Below, one piece after another: positions 8,301-14,563 of a stretch of DNA of 23,481 nucleotides; position 1 is the stretch's first letter, and each line of letters begins with the position of its first letter. A program made the translations under genes and the position numbers. This DNA comes from Lentisphaerota bacterium (lineage in GTDB: Bacteria > Verrucomicrobiota > Kiritimatiellia > UBA8416 > JAFGTH01), in NCBI GenBank assembly GCA_016934225.1, contig JAFGTH010000197.1:1-23481 (forward strand). The letters run 5' to 3'. The notes beneath the pieces were generated by a model. The model searched no databases, was not told where the DNA came from, and worked only from the letters and a program-made list of their open reading frames with translations.

Positions 8301-8391
8301 GGAGTTGTCCGTATCGCCGGACAGCGCGCCGGGAACCGGAACGAGCGAAGCTCCCGCAACGGAGCCGGAAACGGCTCCGGCAGGGCAGTGA
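5335..8391 (+). CDS. Large exported tetratricopeptide-repeat protein
   Basis: A 1018-residue protein with a signal peptide: basic residues MTRFVRNCSRNRKK, a hydrophobic core from about 15 to 31, and likely cleavage before or near Gln34. The rest is almost entirely helical TPR-like repeats with typical small/aromatic spacing, for example about 397-426 (ARTLYNQQQFKQAADAY), a region near 523 (GDIENALAYF), and repeats from about 673 on (KLFEELLTLFP). The last 25 residues are a Ser/Pro/Thr/Glu-rich tail. It is first in a plus-strand run that continues with a second TPR protein, ExbB, two ExbDs and a TonB-like protein. It is probably a periplasmic or outer-membrane-associated scaffold for that energised complex. 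TPR proteins are known to accompany some Exb/Tol-type systems, but the exact partner is not known here. Confidence 0.85.
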   Translation: MTRFVRNCSRNRKKIGLSLSCLLVGVLSIPIIGQDLVQNDLDPAIADELHYAEVLQTMGFPDYAEIVLGRIKDPAARGRLELIKIQGLLTMGKFDEVIAIIARKPNQSSSDVWAMKLALADAYYAWGKYPQAQGLYEGYFQAFSQGPSAEMKKFYLNSAYKYAQMLLLMGNEKRALDAYRYALLVLPKKEEETSYIRRQVLGEMAELSVKLAEKAKGDEQLKLFQGIDEILNEILWKQDLWFGKAIVMMAHVRMMKGETEKAMKLIDDYKPQLIMLDQALAAEAKEGDDLTHLSPMAEVRYLIGKIMQEEAEKLIASGADRNKAITLIVGEQQPGKKSKTSGALQHFVNVFYNYPKTKWAPEAGERMEYLISLVNDKFGMKINIPVSQAHKDKVKEIQFQNARTLYNQQQFKQAADAYIKLLNFYPEGEKALLILDDLTTCYIEEQDEIYADTTLMYMAECFSEDPALLSKAGDQLLRIAEDYRNMKLPEKTDWAYSLYFRYFKKHPRAAAILYRFGEEKFNQGDIENALAYFMDIKENYKDNPLHLDAISRIANCYSIQEKTDEEIIVLKEYIELLEKQRRPGQALINGQYRMAIAYRKLGPKFLPGAINRYTELIKLLQDKTKMDQYNPEEQEANKKILEGAMYQKAACYSLLQADDEPTARKYQLISIKLFEELLTLFPKTEYAPSSLSQIGTLWTVLGDANKAEDALTKLQKEYPESPEAKNATFMRAMSLLKLGRRQQAIRLFKEMIQSTDGKFTEAQILTAAAELLRAGEYELALEAYMRVLKAADQDPRLREPAMLGQGKALVLLGRHEQGAKALDDMLEQYPKSAYTVEACLFLSETYSELGRKEQNEQDRKLLFNRAINALKRVRKFVSTDGERAETDIRIARILYLKSQAEAEFGDVKKASDYRDEAIATYQMLVLLGDPNNKETAPHITTAFVECLPLLFEAGKFKNVIEDSDKFMEYFPSDRKYAGQVRKWRNKAERELSVSPDSAPGTGTSEAPATEPETAPAGQ
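8360..8379 (+). other. 8-bp GC-rich hairpin with GAAA tetraloop near the end of the TPR gene
   Basis: CGGAGCCG, GAAA, CGGCTCCG forms a perfect 8-bp stem closed by a GNRA-type tetraloop. It sits inside the coding sequence for the low-complexity tail, 9 bases before the stop codon at 8389-8391. No T tract follows, so it is not an intrinsic terminator. In mRNA it could protect the upstream message, pause ribosomes or set operon stoichiometry. Confidence 0.6.
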
Positions 8392-8442
8392 GCTTGAATG
8401 AATATAAGTGTGCTTGAATGTGTAAATGCGGAGGACAAGGTT

Positions 8443-9270
8443 ATGAAAATTACGCGGACTAACGACCCGATTGGCAAATGGACCGCAGCCGTTCTTGTTC
8501 TGCTGGCGCTGATGATAAGCGCCAATGCAGGCGTCACAACAATGGGAATTGTGACGAAAACAGACAAATCCCAGATACAGGGCCTTGTCAGATGGCAACC
8601 GGCCTCAAAGGTATATGTTATAAAAACGGGGCAAAGCAACATAGAATTGAAAATATCAGTGCACGACGTAGCTCGAATAGACGTCGCAAAACCGGCGGGA
8701 ATAGACCTTGCCGCCCAGCAAGTTCAAGCAGGACAATATGCTGCCGCAATTCCGGCCCTCGAAAAGATCATGAGTGATTACGAAATGCTTCAGTGGGACG
8801 TGCCTGCCGGACAATACCTTGCACTCTGTTACCTCAATATCAAGCGCGCACGGGAAGCGGTGGAAATTTGTGAGAACCTGATAAAAAAGAATCCCAATGC
8901 GGAATCTTCCGGAGATCTTGTGAATGTCTATTGGGATGCGTTGATAGAAACGGAACAATTCACGAAACTACGAAAGGCGTTGGACATTGCTGTTCAAAAA
9001 GGAAACCGACAGGTTCAAGCCGTCGCTCAGATGAAACGCGGCGATATTGATATGAAGCAGGGTCAGTTCAAGGATGCATTAATTGGCGGCTATCTGCGGA
9101 CAATTGTATTCTTCGAACAGTTAAAATTCATCCAACCTGAAGCGTTGTACAAAGCGGCGAAATGCTTTGAACAATTGGGGCAACATTCTCATGCGGATAA
9201 AATGAGAAAAAGATTAATGACAGAATATCCCAACGATCCTTATACTGAAAAGATCAGGATTGGGACATAA
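8443..9270 (+). CDS. Exported protein with N-terminal beta-domain and TPR-like repeats
   Basis: A 275-residue protein starting at ATG 8443, which has an ideal GGAGG Shine-Dalgarno at 8430-8434; an in-frame ATG at 8398 lacks one and would precede the signal peptide. The signal peptide ends at about Ala29 (ISANA, then GVTT). Residues 33-84 look like a small beta-barrel (GIVTKTDKSQIQGLVRW, then VYVI and the SVHDVARIDV strand), resembling SH3-like or LSm-like modules. Residues 87-275 are helical TPR-type repeats (AAQQVQAGQYAAAIPALEKI, then ALYKAAKCFEQLGQHSHADK). It follows the large TPR gene by 51 bases and precedes exbB by 24 bases, so it is almost certainly part of the same operon and envelope complex. 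No named family is claimed. Confidence 0.8.
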   Translation: MKITRTNDPIGKWTAAVLVLLALMISANAGVTTMGIVTKTDKSQIQGLVRWQPASKVYVIKTGQSNIELKISVHDVARIDVAKPAGIDLAAQQVQAGQYAAAIPALEKIMSDYEMLQWDVPAGQYLALCYLNIKRAREAVEICENLIKKNPNAESSGDLVNVYWDALIETEQFTKLRKALDIAVQKGNRQVQAVAQMKRGDIDMKQGQFKDALIGGYLRTIVFFEQLKFIQPEALYKAAKCFEQLGQHSHADKMRKRLMTEYPNDPYTEKIRIGT

Positions 9271-9294
9271 TAATAGAAAGGCAAACATACAACA

Positions 9295-10110
9295 ATGAAA
9301 AGAACAGTTCTGTTAACATCCGTCGTTACGTTTATGGCGTTCAATACGCTTCTCACGAGCGTCCACGCGCAAGAAGACCAAAAGGATGCCATGCCCGATG
9401 AGGCCGCAGCGGAGGCATCAGTACCTGCGGAAACAACTCCGTCCAGTAGCAAAGCGGAGGCCCCGAACAAAGGTTCCGGCGGTTTTATTTCTGTCATCGT
9501 TGGTTCGGGTGCTCTGGGTATCTTGCTCTGGTTGGCGCTGTTCGGCGCTGCCGGCGCCGGCGTGTATTTCGGCGTGGATTGCGCGATTACCGTCCGCGAG
9601 AAACGAATTATGCCACAGCAATTGATCACTGCAGTAACGGAAGCGATGTCCGAGGGCGACGTGTTAAAGGCTTTACAAAGCTGCGAGAATGAACCCGGTC
9701 CGCTCGCAAATATTCTTACTGCCGGATTCGGACATGTAGAAGAAGGTTTCGATGTTATCCAGGATGCGATCGGAACTTCGGCCGATCTCGAGACCGAACA
9801 AATCATGCAGAAACTGACATGGTTGTCTGTGGTAGGCAACATTGCGCCGATGCTCGGTCTGTTAGGTACCGTTCAAGGTATGATCATGGCGTTCGGCAAC
9901 CTGGCCGGGGGCGCTCCTGACGTTGGGCTTTTGGCGCAGAACATTTCCCAAGCGCTATTCACAACAGCGGGCGGCTTGACCATTGCCGTTCCGTGCGTTG
10001 CGTTCTACTACACATTCAGAAATATGGCGAACAAGATTATTCTGAAAATGGAAGCCATGACAATGGAACTGATTAAGGATTTGCGCAATGTGGAAGTGGT
10101 CGAGGAGTAG
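9295..10110 (+). CDS. ExbB/TolQ/MotA-family proton channel protein with cleavable signal peptide
   Basis: A 271-residue inner-membrane stator subunit that with ExbD converts proton motive force into movement. Residues 1-25 are a signal peptide (ending SVHA, then QEDQ). Residues 26-60 are an acidic, Ala/Pro/Ser-rich extracytoplasmic arm. Transmembrane helix 1 spans about 64-92, a cytoplasmic region runs from 95 to 174, helix 2 is about 175-200 (LSVVGNIAPMLGLLGTVQGM) and helix 3 about 213-243 (FTTAGGLTIAVP). The GLLGTVxGM and TTAGGLxIAVP segments carry the conserved Thr and Pro residues of the family. The signal peptide plus arm is an addition to the minimal E. coli-type ExbB. The upstream ribosome site is weak (GAAAGG about 13 bases before ATG). 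It is followed by two exbD genes. TolQ versus ExbB assignment cannot be settled by sequence alone. Confidence 0.93.
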   Translation: MKRTVLLTSVVTFMAFNTLLTSVHAQEDQKDAMPDEAAAEASVPAETTPSSSKAEAPNKGSGGFISVIVGSGALGILLWLALFGAAGAGVYFGVDCAITVREKRIMPQQLITAVTEAMSEGDVLKALQSCENEPGPLANILTAGFGHVEEGFDVIQDAIGTSADLETEQIMQKLTWLSVVGNIAPMLGLLGTVQGMIMAFGNLAGGAPDVGLLAQNISQALFTTAGGLTIAVPCVAFYYTFRNMANKIILKMEAMTMELIKDLRNVEVVEE

Positions 10111-10144
10111 AGCGGATTCTTTTCCTGTCTGAGGAGAAAAACCG

Positions 10145-10558
10145 ATGCCGCACAAAAAAAGATCAAATGAAGGATGCGAAATCGACATGACGCCCATGAT
10201 TGATGTCGTTTTTCAATTGATCATTTTCTTCATTGTCACGATCAAAATGGAAGAACAAAAAGCCGACATCGAACTGGAGATGGCAAAGCACGGCCCGATT
10301 ATCAAAGATGAAGATCCCAGAACGATGGTTATAGAAGTGGACAAAAGAGGCTGGATCTATATGCACGGCACACCGGTCAATCTCAGACAGTTCCAGGCCA
10401 TCATGAAGAACAGGTACAAACGACATGGTCAATTTCCGGTGCTGATTCGCGGCGACAAGGCTACGCAACATAAAGACATTCGTTCCATCATGGACGTATG
10501 CACGGGAATAGGAATCTGGCGTATTAATTTTGCGGCGATAAAAGAAAAAAAGACATAA
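10145..10558 (+). CDS. ExbD/TolR-family protein (first copy)
   Basis: A 137-residue biopolymer transport protein. It has a short basic cytoplasmic N-terminus, one transmembrane helix (about 16-34) with the family motif MTPMIDVVFQLIIFF, and Asp20, the membrane aspartate needed for proton use in this family. A periplasmic domain follows (about 40-137) with the usual alternating strands and helices (TMVIEVDKRGWIYMHG, PVLIRGDK, DIRSIMDVCTGIGI). A GAGGAG Shine-Dalgarno is well placed 8 bases before the ATG. The stop codon abuts the start of the second exbD copy with no gap, so translation is probably coupled. It would partner with ExbB and the second ExbD in a mixed or alternative stator. Confidence 0.93.
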   Translation: MPHKKRSNEGCEIDMTPMIDVVFQLIIFFIVTIKMEEQKADIELEMAKHGPIIKDEDPRTMVIEVDKRGWIYMHGTPVNLRQFQAIMKNRYKRHGQFPVLIRGDKATQHKDIRSIMDVCTGIGIWRINFAAIKEKKT

Positions 10559-10966
10559 ATGATCAGAAAGCGCAAACGAAACAAAGGCGAAGCGGCGAAA
10601 CTGGAAATGACGCCTATGATTGACGTCGTCTTTCAATTACTGATCTTCTTTATTGTGACGTTGAAACAGGAAGATATTTTCTCAAAACTCAATGTATCGC
10701 GCCCGGCGCCGGATCCAAATGCCGTTCAGGAGGAACAGGTGGACGATCTGCTTACGATACAGGTGTATGATAAGGGATTTGTGCTTCGCGGTAGACGCGT
10801 CCCTTTAAGCGAGTTGGATCGTCAGTTAACTCGACTTGCATCGTATAGCAAGAATATATCGGTAATTATAAAATGCACATCGGATTCGCCGCATGCCTAT
10901 CTTGTTCAACTTTTGGATATCTGTGCTAAGGCGGGTCTAAAGAATCTGTCTGTTTTCAGTTTGTAG
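10559..10966 (+). CDS. ExbD/TolR-family protein (second copy)
   Basis: A 135-residue ExbD homologue. The basic N-terminus (MIRKRKRNKGEAAK) precedes the transmembrane helix with MTPMIDVVFQLLIFF and Asp22, followed by a periplasmic domain (about 40-135) ending in VIIKCTSDSPHAYL and KNLSVFSL. The transmembrane helix is nearly identical to that of the first copy, whereas the periplasmic domains are quite different. This points to an old duplication with divergence on the periplasmic side, perhaps to contact different partners. The ATG begins on the base after the TAA of the first copy, so expression is probably coupled. Systems with one TolQ/ExbB and two TolR/ExbD proteins are known, for example AglRQS of Myxococcus gliding. 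Confidence 0.92.
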   Translation: MIRKRKRNKGEAAKLEMTPMIDVVFQLLIFFIVTLKQEDIFSKLNVSRPAPDPNAVQEEQVDDLLTIQVYDKGFVLRGRRVPLSELDRQLTRLASYSKNISVIIKCTSDSPHAYLVQLLDICAKAGLKNLSVFSL

Positions 10967-11087
10967 GCGGTCTTTGCTCCAAAAATGGGCCAAATTCCGA
11001 GTTATACTAATAATTTGCCGTTTGGAGACGTTTGGTTGATAGAAGAGCCCATGTTCCGGGCTGGACGGTCTTTTTGAGGATGCAGCG

Positions 11088-12668
11088 ATGAATGAATCAG
11101 AACAGAATCAGGAACCGGTCGTTGAACAAGCCGAACATTTTGACCATCTGAATTGGCTGAAAACATTTGACGATCTTTCCTTCAAAGAAAAATGGCATAA
11201 AGTATTTGAGGGTTTAAAAGCTCCAAAAAACAGCGGACAATACAAGTATGCCAAATTGCAGATGATACGACTGTCTGCCCCGGTAGCATCAATAATTGTG
11301 CCTATCTTGATGATTCTAATATTGATGGTGTTCTCGCAGATTCAGCCGCCTCCGCGCCCTCAGGTCGAAGTGCAGATCATCGAACCGGAACCGATCGAAA
11401 AACTGGATGACATAGATGACATCATTGAGCAACCGCCGGATCCGATAGAGATGGACTTCACCCCGACGGATCATGTCGGGCCGGTTATGGACAATTCGGC
11501 GGTTACGCCGGGGCCGGAAGCCGATTTTAGTCCTCAGCCCGCATCATTTGATTCGGTTGCGATGGTGAAAAGTCCGGTGATCATGAAAGGAATATACGGC
11601 AGCCGAAGCCCAGGGAGCCGCGGCAGCGCGTTGGGTCAATACGGCGGCAGCGGAGCCACAGAAGGGGCAGTGCTTCGCGCCTTGAGATGGCTGAAGAAGG
11701 AACAGCGCCCTAACGGTTCGTGGGCTGGTACCGGTGCGACTGCCATGACCGGACTGGCTCTTCTTACGTACCTCGCCCATGGAGAGACGCCGACATCTGT
11801 CGAATTTGGAGAGACCGTTGAAAAAGCGATCCGTTATCTTGTGGATGCAAGCGATGACAGAGGTCAACTGGCTGTATTTGCCGGCAACTACGACATTCCC
11901 ATATCAACCTACGCGCTTTGCGAGGCATACGCCTTGACAAAAGTGCCGATGATTAAAGAAGCCGCCGAGCGGAACATGAAGTATATTATCGAAGGACAAA
12001 ACGCACACGGCAGTTTTAATTATAATTGCCGCGGTGATCGTTCGGATCTGTCGTATGCCGGCTGGTGCTATCAGGCAATTAAAGCCGGTTTGATGGCGGA
12101 ATTGGAAGTGCCGGGTCTGGAGGAAGCCAGGAAGAAAGGGATCATGGGGTGCAAGGCGCATTCCAATGGAGTCGGTTTCGGATACGGTCTAAAAAGCTGT
12201 TCTGCGCTGACGGGTGTAGGCGTCTTGTGTATGCAACTGTTTGGCGCGGCCAGAGAACCGGAGGTACGAGCCGGTCTTGCCTATATGGCAAACTGGCGCA
12301 TAAGCTGGACGGAGAAGGTGCAGGGATCCATTTATCACTGGTATTATATTACACAAGCCAAGTTTCACGAAGGTGGCGAGACATGGAACAGTTGGAACAA
12401 GCAGTTCAGTCCCGAACTTGTCAGGACACAGATTGTTATCCCGAAAGCCATTTTAGGGCCTACCGGCAAAATGGAAGACATCGGTTACTGGGAAGGCCCT
12501 GAAATCAACAAGGGTCACTCCGGTGGGCTTGTCATGGATACTAGCATGTGCGCCATGATGTTGCAGGTATATTACCGTTATCTGCCGACATTCAAAAAGC
12601 CTGAAGAAATGGATGTGCAGGAGAATATAATTTCGGATGACGAGATCAACATCGAAATAGCCTCCTGA
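11088..12668 (+). CDS. TonB-like anchored protein with a prenyltransferase/squalene-cyclase-fold domain
   Basis: A 526-residue protein in the position a tonB gene would take after exbB-exbD. Order: a cytoplasmic N-terminus (1-62), one transmembrane helix (about 64-84), a TonB-like linker rich in Pro, Glu and Asp (86-160, for example QPPPRPQVEVQIIEPEPIEK), a Gly/Ser segment (169-190), and an alpha/alpha-barrel domain from about 190 to 500. The latter has repeats of the squalene-cyclase/prenyltransferase type (LRWLKKEQRPNGSWAGTGAT, TALALL-like helices, MKYIIEGQNAHGSFNY, LSYAGWCYQAI). The catalytic DxDD of squalene-hopene cyclases is not seen, so a binding rather than cyclising role is likely. 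There is no TonB C-terminal domain and no membrane His. A GAGGA Shine-Dalgarno is 7 bases before the ATG. It is probably the effector driven by ExbB/ExbD; target unknown. Confidence 0.85.
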   Translation: MNESEQNQEPVVEQAEHFDHLNWLKTFDDLSFKEKWHKVFEGLKAPKNSGQYKYAKLQMIRLSAPVASIIVPILMILILMVFSQIQPPPRPQVEVQIIEPEPIEKLDDIDDIIEQPPDPIEMDFTPTDHVGPVMDNSAVTPGPEADFSPQPASFDSVAMVKSPVIMKGIYGSRSPGSRGSALGQYGGSGATEGAVLRALRWLKKEQRPNGSWAGTGATAMTGLALLTYLAHGETPTSVEFGETVEKAIRYLVDASDDRGQLAVFAGNYDIPISTYALCEAYALTKVPMIKEAAERNMKYIIEGQNAHGSFNYNCRGDRSDLSYAGWCYQAIKAGLMAELEVPGLEEARKKGIMGCKAHSNGVGFGYGLKSCSALTGVGVLCMQLFGAAREPEVRAGLAYMANWRISWTEKVQGSIYHWYYITQAKFHEGGETWNSWNKQFSPELVRTQIVIPKAILGPTGKMEDIGYWEGPEINKGHSGGLVMDTSMCAMMLQVYYRYLPTFKKPEEMDVQENIISDDEINIEIAS

Positions 12669-12676
12669 TATGACTC

Positions 12677-12698
12677 CGAGCGCTTGAAGCAGCGCTCG
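12677..12698 (+). repeat. 8-bp inverted repeat just after the TonB-like gene
   Basis: CGAGCGCT (12677-12684) and AGCGCTCG (12691-12698) flank a 6-base loop, beginning 8 bases after the stop codon at 12666-12668. The stem is GC-rich and perfect, but only GTTAAC follows rather than a T run. It may be an imperfect terminator or an RNA 3'-end stabiliser closing the six-gene run before mutL. Confidence 0.45.
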
Positions 12699-12705
12699 TT
12701 AACAC

Positions 12706-12734
12706 TTGCCTAAGCAATCGTGCGCTCGTATTCT
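12706..12734 (+). promoter_or_regulatory. Candidate promoter of mutL (leaderless geometry)
   Basis: TTGCCT (12706-12711, 4 of 6) and TATTCT (12729-12734, 4 of 6) are spaced by exactly 17 bases. The -10 ends 7 bases before ATG 12742, so transcription should begin at about the start codon. It lies directly after the inverted repeat that may end the preceding transcript, which fits a new transcription unit. Confidence 0.5.
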
Positions 12735-12741
12735 TGGACTC

Positions 12742-14532
12742 ATGGTTGCTGATTCGCATATTCGGGTTTTGCCTGTTCATGTCGCGAACAAAATCGCGGC
12801 CGGAGAAGTCGTCGAGCGTCCGGTGTCGGTGGCGAAAGAATTAATCGAGAATTCAATTGATGCCGGCGCCTCACAGATTGACGTCGAGATATCGGCAGGC
12901 GGAAAGAAACTTATTTCGGTGCGAGATAACGGATCGGGCATGGTCCGGGATGACGCGATATTGTCCATTGAACGACAGGCTACCAGCAAAATCCGTGACG
13001 TGGATGATATAGAAAATATCCATACCATGGGATTCCGCGGAGAAGCATTGGCGGCAGTGGCGTCCGTTTCGCGGTTCCGTCTTGCAACATGCAGGATTGG
13101 AGAAGTCGTCGGCACGGAACTTCTGGTAACAGGCGGCAAAATTCAGGACGTAAAGGATATCGGCATGCCGGTGGGAACAACCGTGGAGGTGCGAGACCTG
13201 TTTTTTAATGTTCCGGCCAGGAAGAAATTCCTCCGTACATATCAAACCGAGTTAACTCATCTCCGTTCAGGGTTTATTATCCAGGCGCTGGCGCATCCGG
13301 ATCTGGGAATGAGTCTTACGATAGACGGACAGGAAACATATAGGTTAATCGCCGACGCCGGTCTGAAAAACCGGATTAGCGACTTATTCGGGCCAAACTA
13401 CTTGAAAAACTTTGCGCAAGTGGATTACAGCGGAAACGGTATCAGGGTTTCAGGGTACGTTAGTGCGCCCGCTTTCAGCCGATCCGATCACAATGAACAG
13501 TATTTGTTTGTAAACAGTCGCCCGGCATCGGCGCCGGTTCTGGGTTTCGCCTTGAAAGAGGGCTATCATACGCTATTGCCGGCCAGGCGTTATCCGTCGG
13601 TTTTTCTCTTTGTGGAGATGGATCCGGGGCTGGTGGACGTAAATGTGCATCCCACAAAGAAAGAAGTTCGTTTCCGCAATCCGACAGAGGTGCGTGACTC
13701 TGCAATTGCGGCAATTCACAAAGCTCTTTCGGGCAGCGCCGATCAGACGGTCCGTGGGTCTCAAATCAGTTCGGACTTTACATTGCCGCGTGCTGCAGAA
13801 ACACAACTTCGGATAGAGAATTTACCGGCAACCCGCGCGTTTCAATACCCGAGACGGCCATTCACATTCAGCGATGTTGAACAGTCTCGCGTTGTTCAAA
13901 CAGATAATGCGCCGGAAGCAAGTCGGGATTTGACAAACCCCGACACGGTTCTTTGGACATGGTGTCGGGTAGTAGGTCAGATAGGCGGTTTGTATGTGGT
14001 TTTGGAAACCGAGGAAGGTCTTGTATTAATGGATCCGCACGCAGCGCATGAGAGAGTGCTGTTCGAAAAGTTCATGGACGATATGACAAACGGCAAGGTC
14101 AACGTCCAAGGGCTTCTTTTTCCTCAGACTGTTGAATTGCCGGCCAAAGACGCCGCATGCGTGAGGAAACATCTCGAATTGCTGGAAACAATGGGCTTTG
14201 GGATATCAACATTCGGCGGCGATTCGTTCGTTATTGATGCTCTGCCGGCGCATTTCGCTGGCGCTTCCGCTAAAAGTTTTTTGCCGGAAATTGTGCAGGC
14301 GTTGGAAGAAAGCGGCGCACGCAATGCGAAAGGAAGGTGGCGTGAAGAATCAATCGCGCGCGCGGCATGCAAAGCAGCAGTCAAAGCCAATGACAAATTG
14401 ACATTGGAGGAAATTGAGAAATTGGTGGCTGATCTCGCTGCAGCGAAAATGCCTTATACCTGTCCGCATGGCAGGCCAACACTCATAATAACTTCATTCC
14501 GCGAACTTAACAGGAAATTCGGCCGAACCTGA
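12742..14532 (+). CDS. mutL: DNA mismatch repair protein MutL (endonuclease type)
   Basis: A 596-residue MutL. It couples mismatch recognition by MutS to strand incision. The N-terminal GHKL ATPase shows KELIENSIDAGA with Glu33 and Asn37, DNGSGM (62-67), TSKI (81-84) and GFRGEAL (97-102), then the transducer with DVNVHPTKKEVRF (299-311). After a variable linker (about 330-395) the C-terminal domain has DPHAAHERVLFE (431-442), matching DxHA(X)2E(X)4E of the metal-dependent MutL endonuclease, plus ACKAAVKA (542-549) and CPHGRP (574-579). This copy therefore likely nicks DNA itself, as in bacteria without MutH. ATG 12742 is preferred to an in-frame TTG at 12706 because homology begins with HIRVLP soon after it. 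The usual Gln after the first Asp of the endonuclease motif is Pro here. Confidence 0.95.
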   Translation: MVADSHIRVLPVHVANKIAAGEVVERPVSVAKELIENSIDAGASQIDVEISAGGKKLISVRDNGSGMVRDDAILSIERQATSKIRDVDDIENIHTMGFRGEALAAVASVSRFRLATCRIGEVVGTELLVTGGKIQDVKDIGMPVGTTVEVRDLFFNVPARKKFLRTYQTELTHLRSGFIIQALAHPDLGMSLTIDGQETYRLIADAGLKNRISDLFGPNYLKNFAQVDYSGNGIRVSGYVSAPAFSRSDHNEQYLFVNSRPASAPVLGFALKEGYHTLLPARRYPSVFLFVEMDPGLVDVNVHPTKKEVRFRNPTEVRDSAIAAIHKALSGSADQTVRGSQISSDFTLPRAAETQLRIENLPATRAFQYPRRPFTFSDVEQSRVVQTDNAPEASRDLTNPDTVLWTWCRVVGQIGGLYVVLETEEGLVLMDPHAAHERVLFEKFMDDMTNGKVNVQGLLFPQTVELPAKDAACVRKHLELLETMGFGISTFGGDSFVIDALPAHFAGASAKSFLPEIVQALEESGARNAKGRWREESIARAACKAAVKANDKLTLEEIEKLVADLAAAKMPYTCPHGRPTLIITSFRELNRKFGRT

Positions 14533-14543
14533 ATAGAATTCCC

Positions 14544-14560
14544 CCGACACATGCCGTCGG
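14544..14560. terminator. Possible shared terminator hairpin between convergent genes
   Basis: CCGAC (14544-14548) and GTCGG (14556-14560) form a 5-bp stem with a 7-base loop in the 31 bases between the mutL stop and the end of the minus-strand gene. On the plus strand a T run (TTTTT) follows 11 bases after the stem, inside the opposite gene. This is weak, but it is the only hairpin between two convergent genes. Confidence 0.3.
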
Positions 14561-14563
14561 CGC

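Noticed and set aside
7798..8598. A 266-codon minus-strand open frame across the TPR/TPR junction
   Set aside because: It is antisense to two real genes, spans their intergenic gap, has no recognisable motif, and its composition is typical of a shadow frame.
11046..11062. AGCCC/GGGCT hairpin and a later T run before the TonB-like gene, as a terminator or attenuator
   Set aside because: The stem is 5 bp and the five T bases start 8 bases after it, overlapping the region just before the Shine-Dalgarno. A working terminator would normally have the T run directly after the stem.
11088..12668. Active squalene-hopene cyclase (hopanoid synthesis)
   Set aside because: The DxDD catalytic motif is not found in place, the barrel region is about half the length of a true cyclase, the protein is anchored with a TonB-like linker, and no other hopanoid genes are nearby.
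12706..12741. Longer MutL starting at TTG 12706
   Set aside because: The added 12 residues have no similarity to MutL N-termini, there is no Shine-Dalgarno, and the same bases form a plausible -35/-10 pair.
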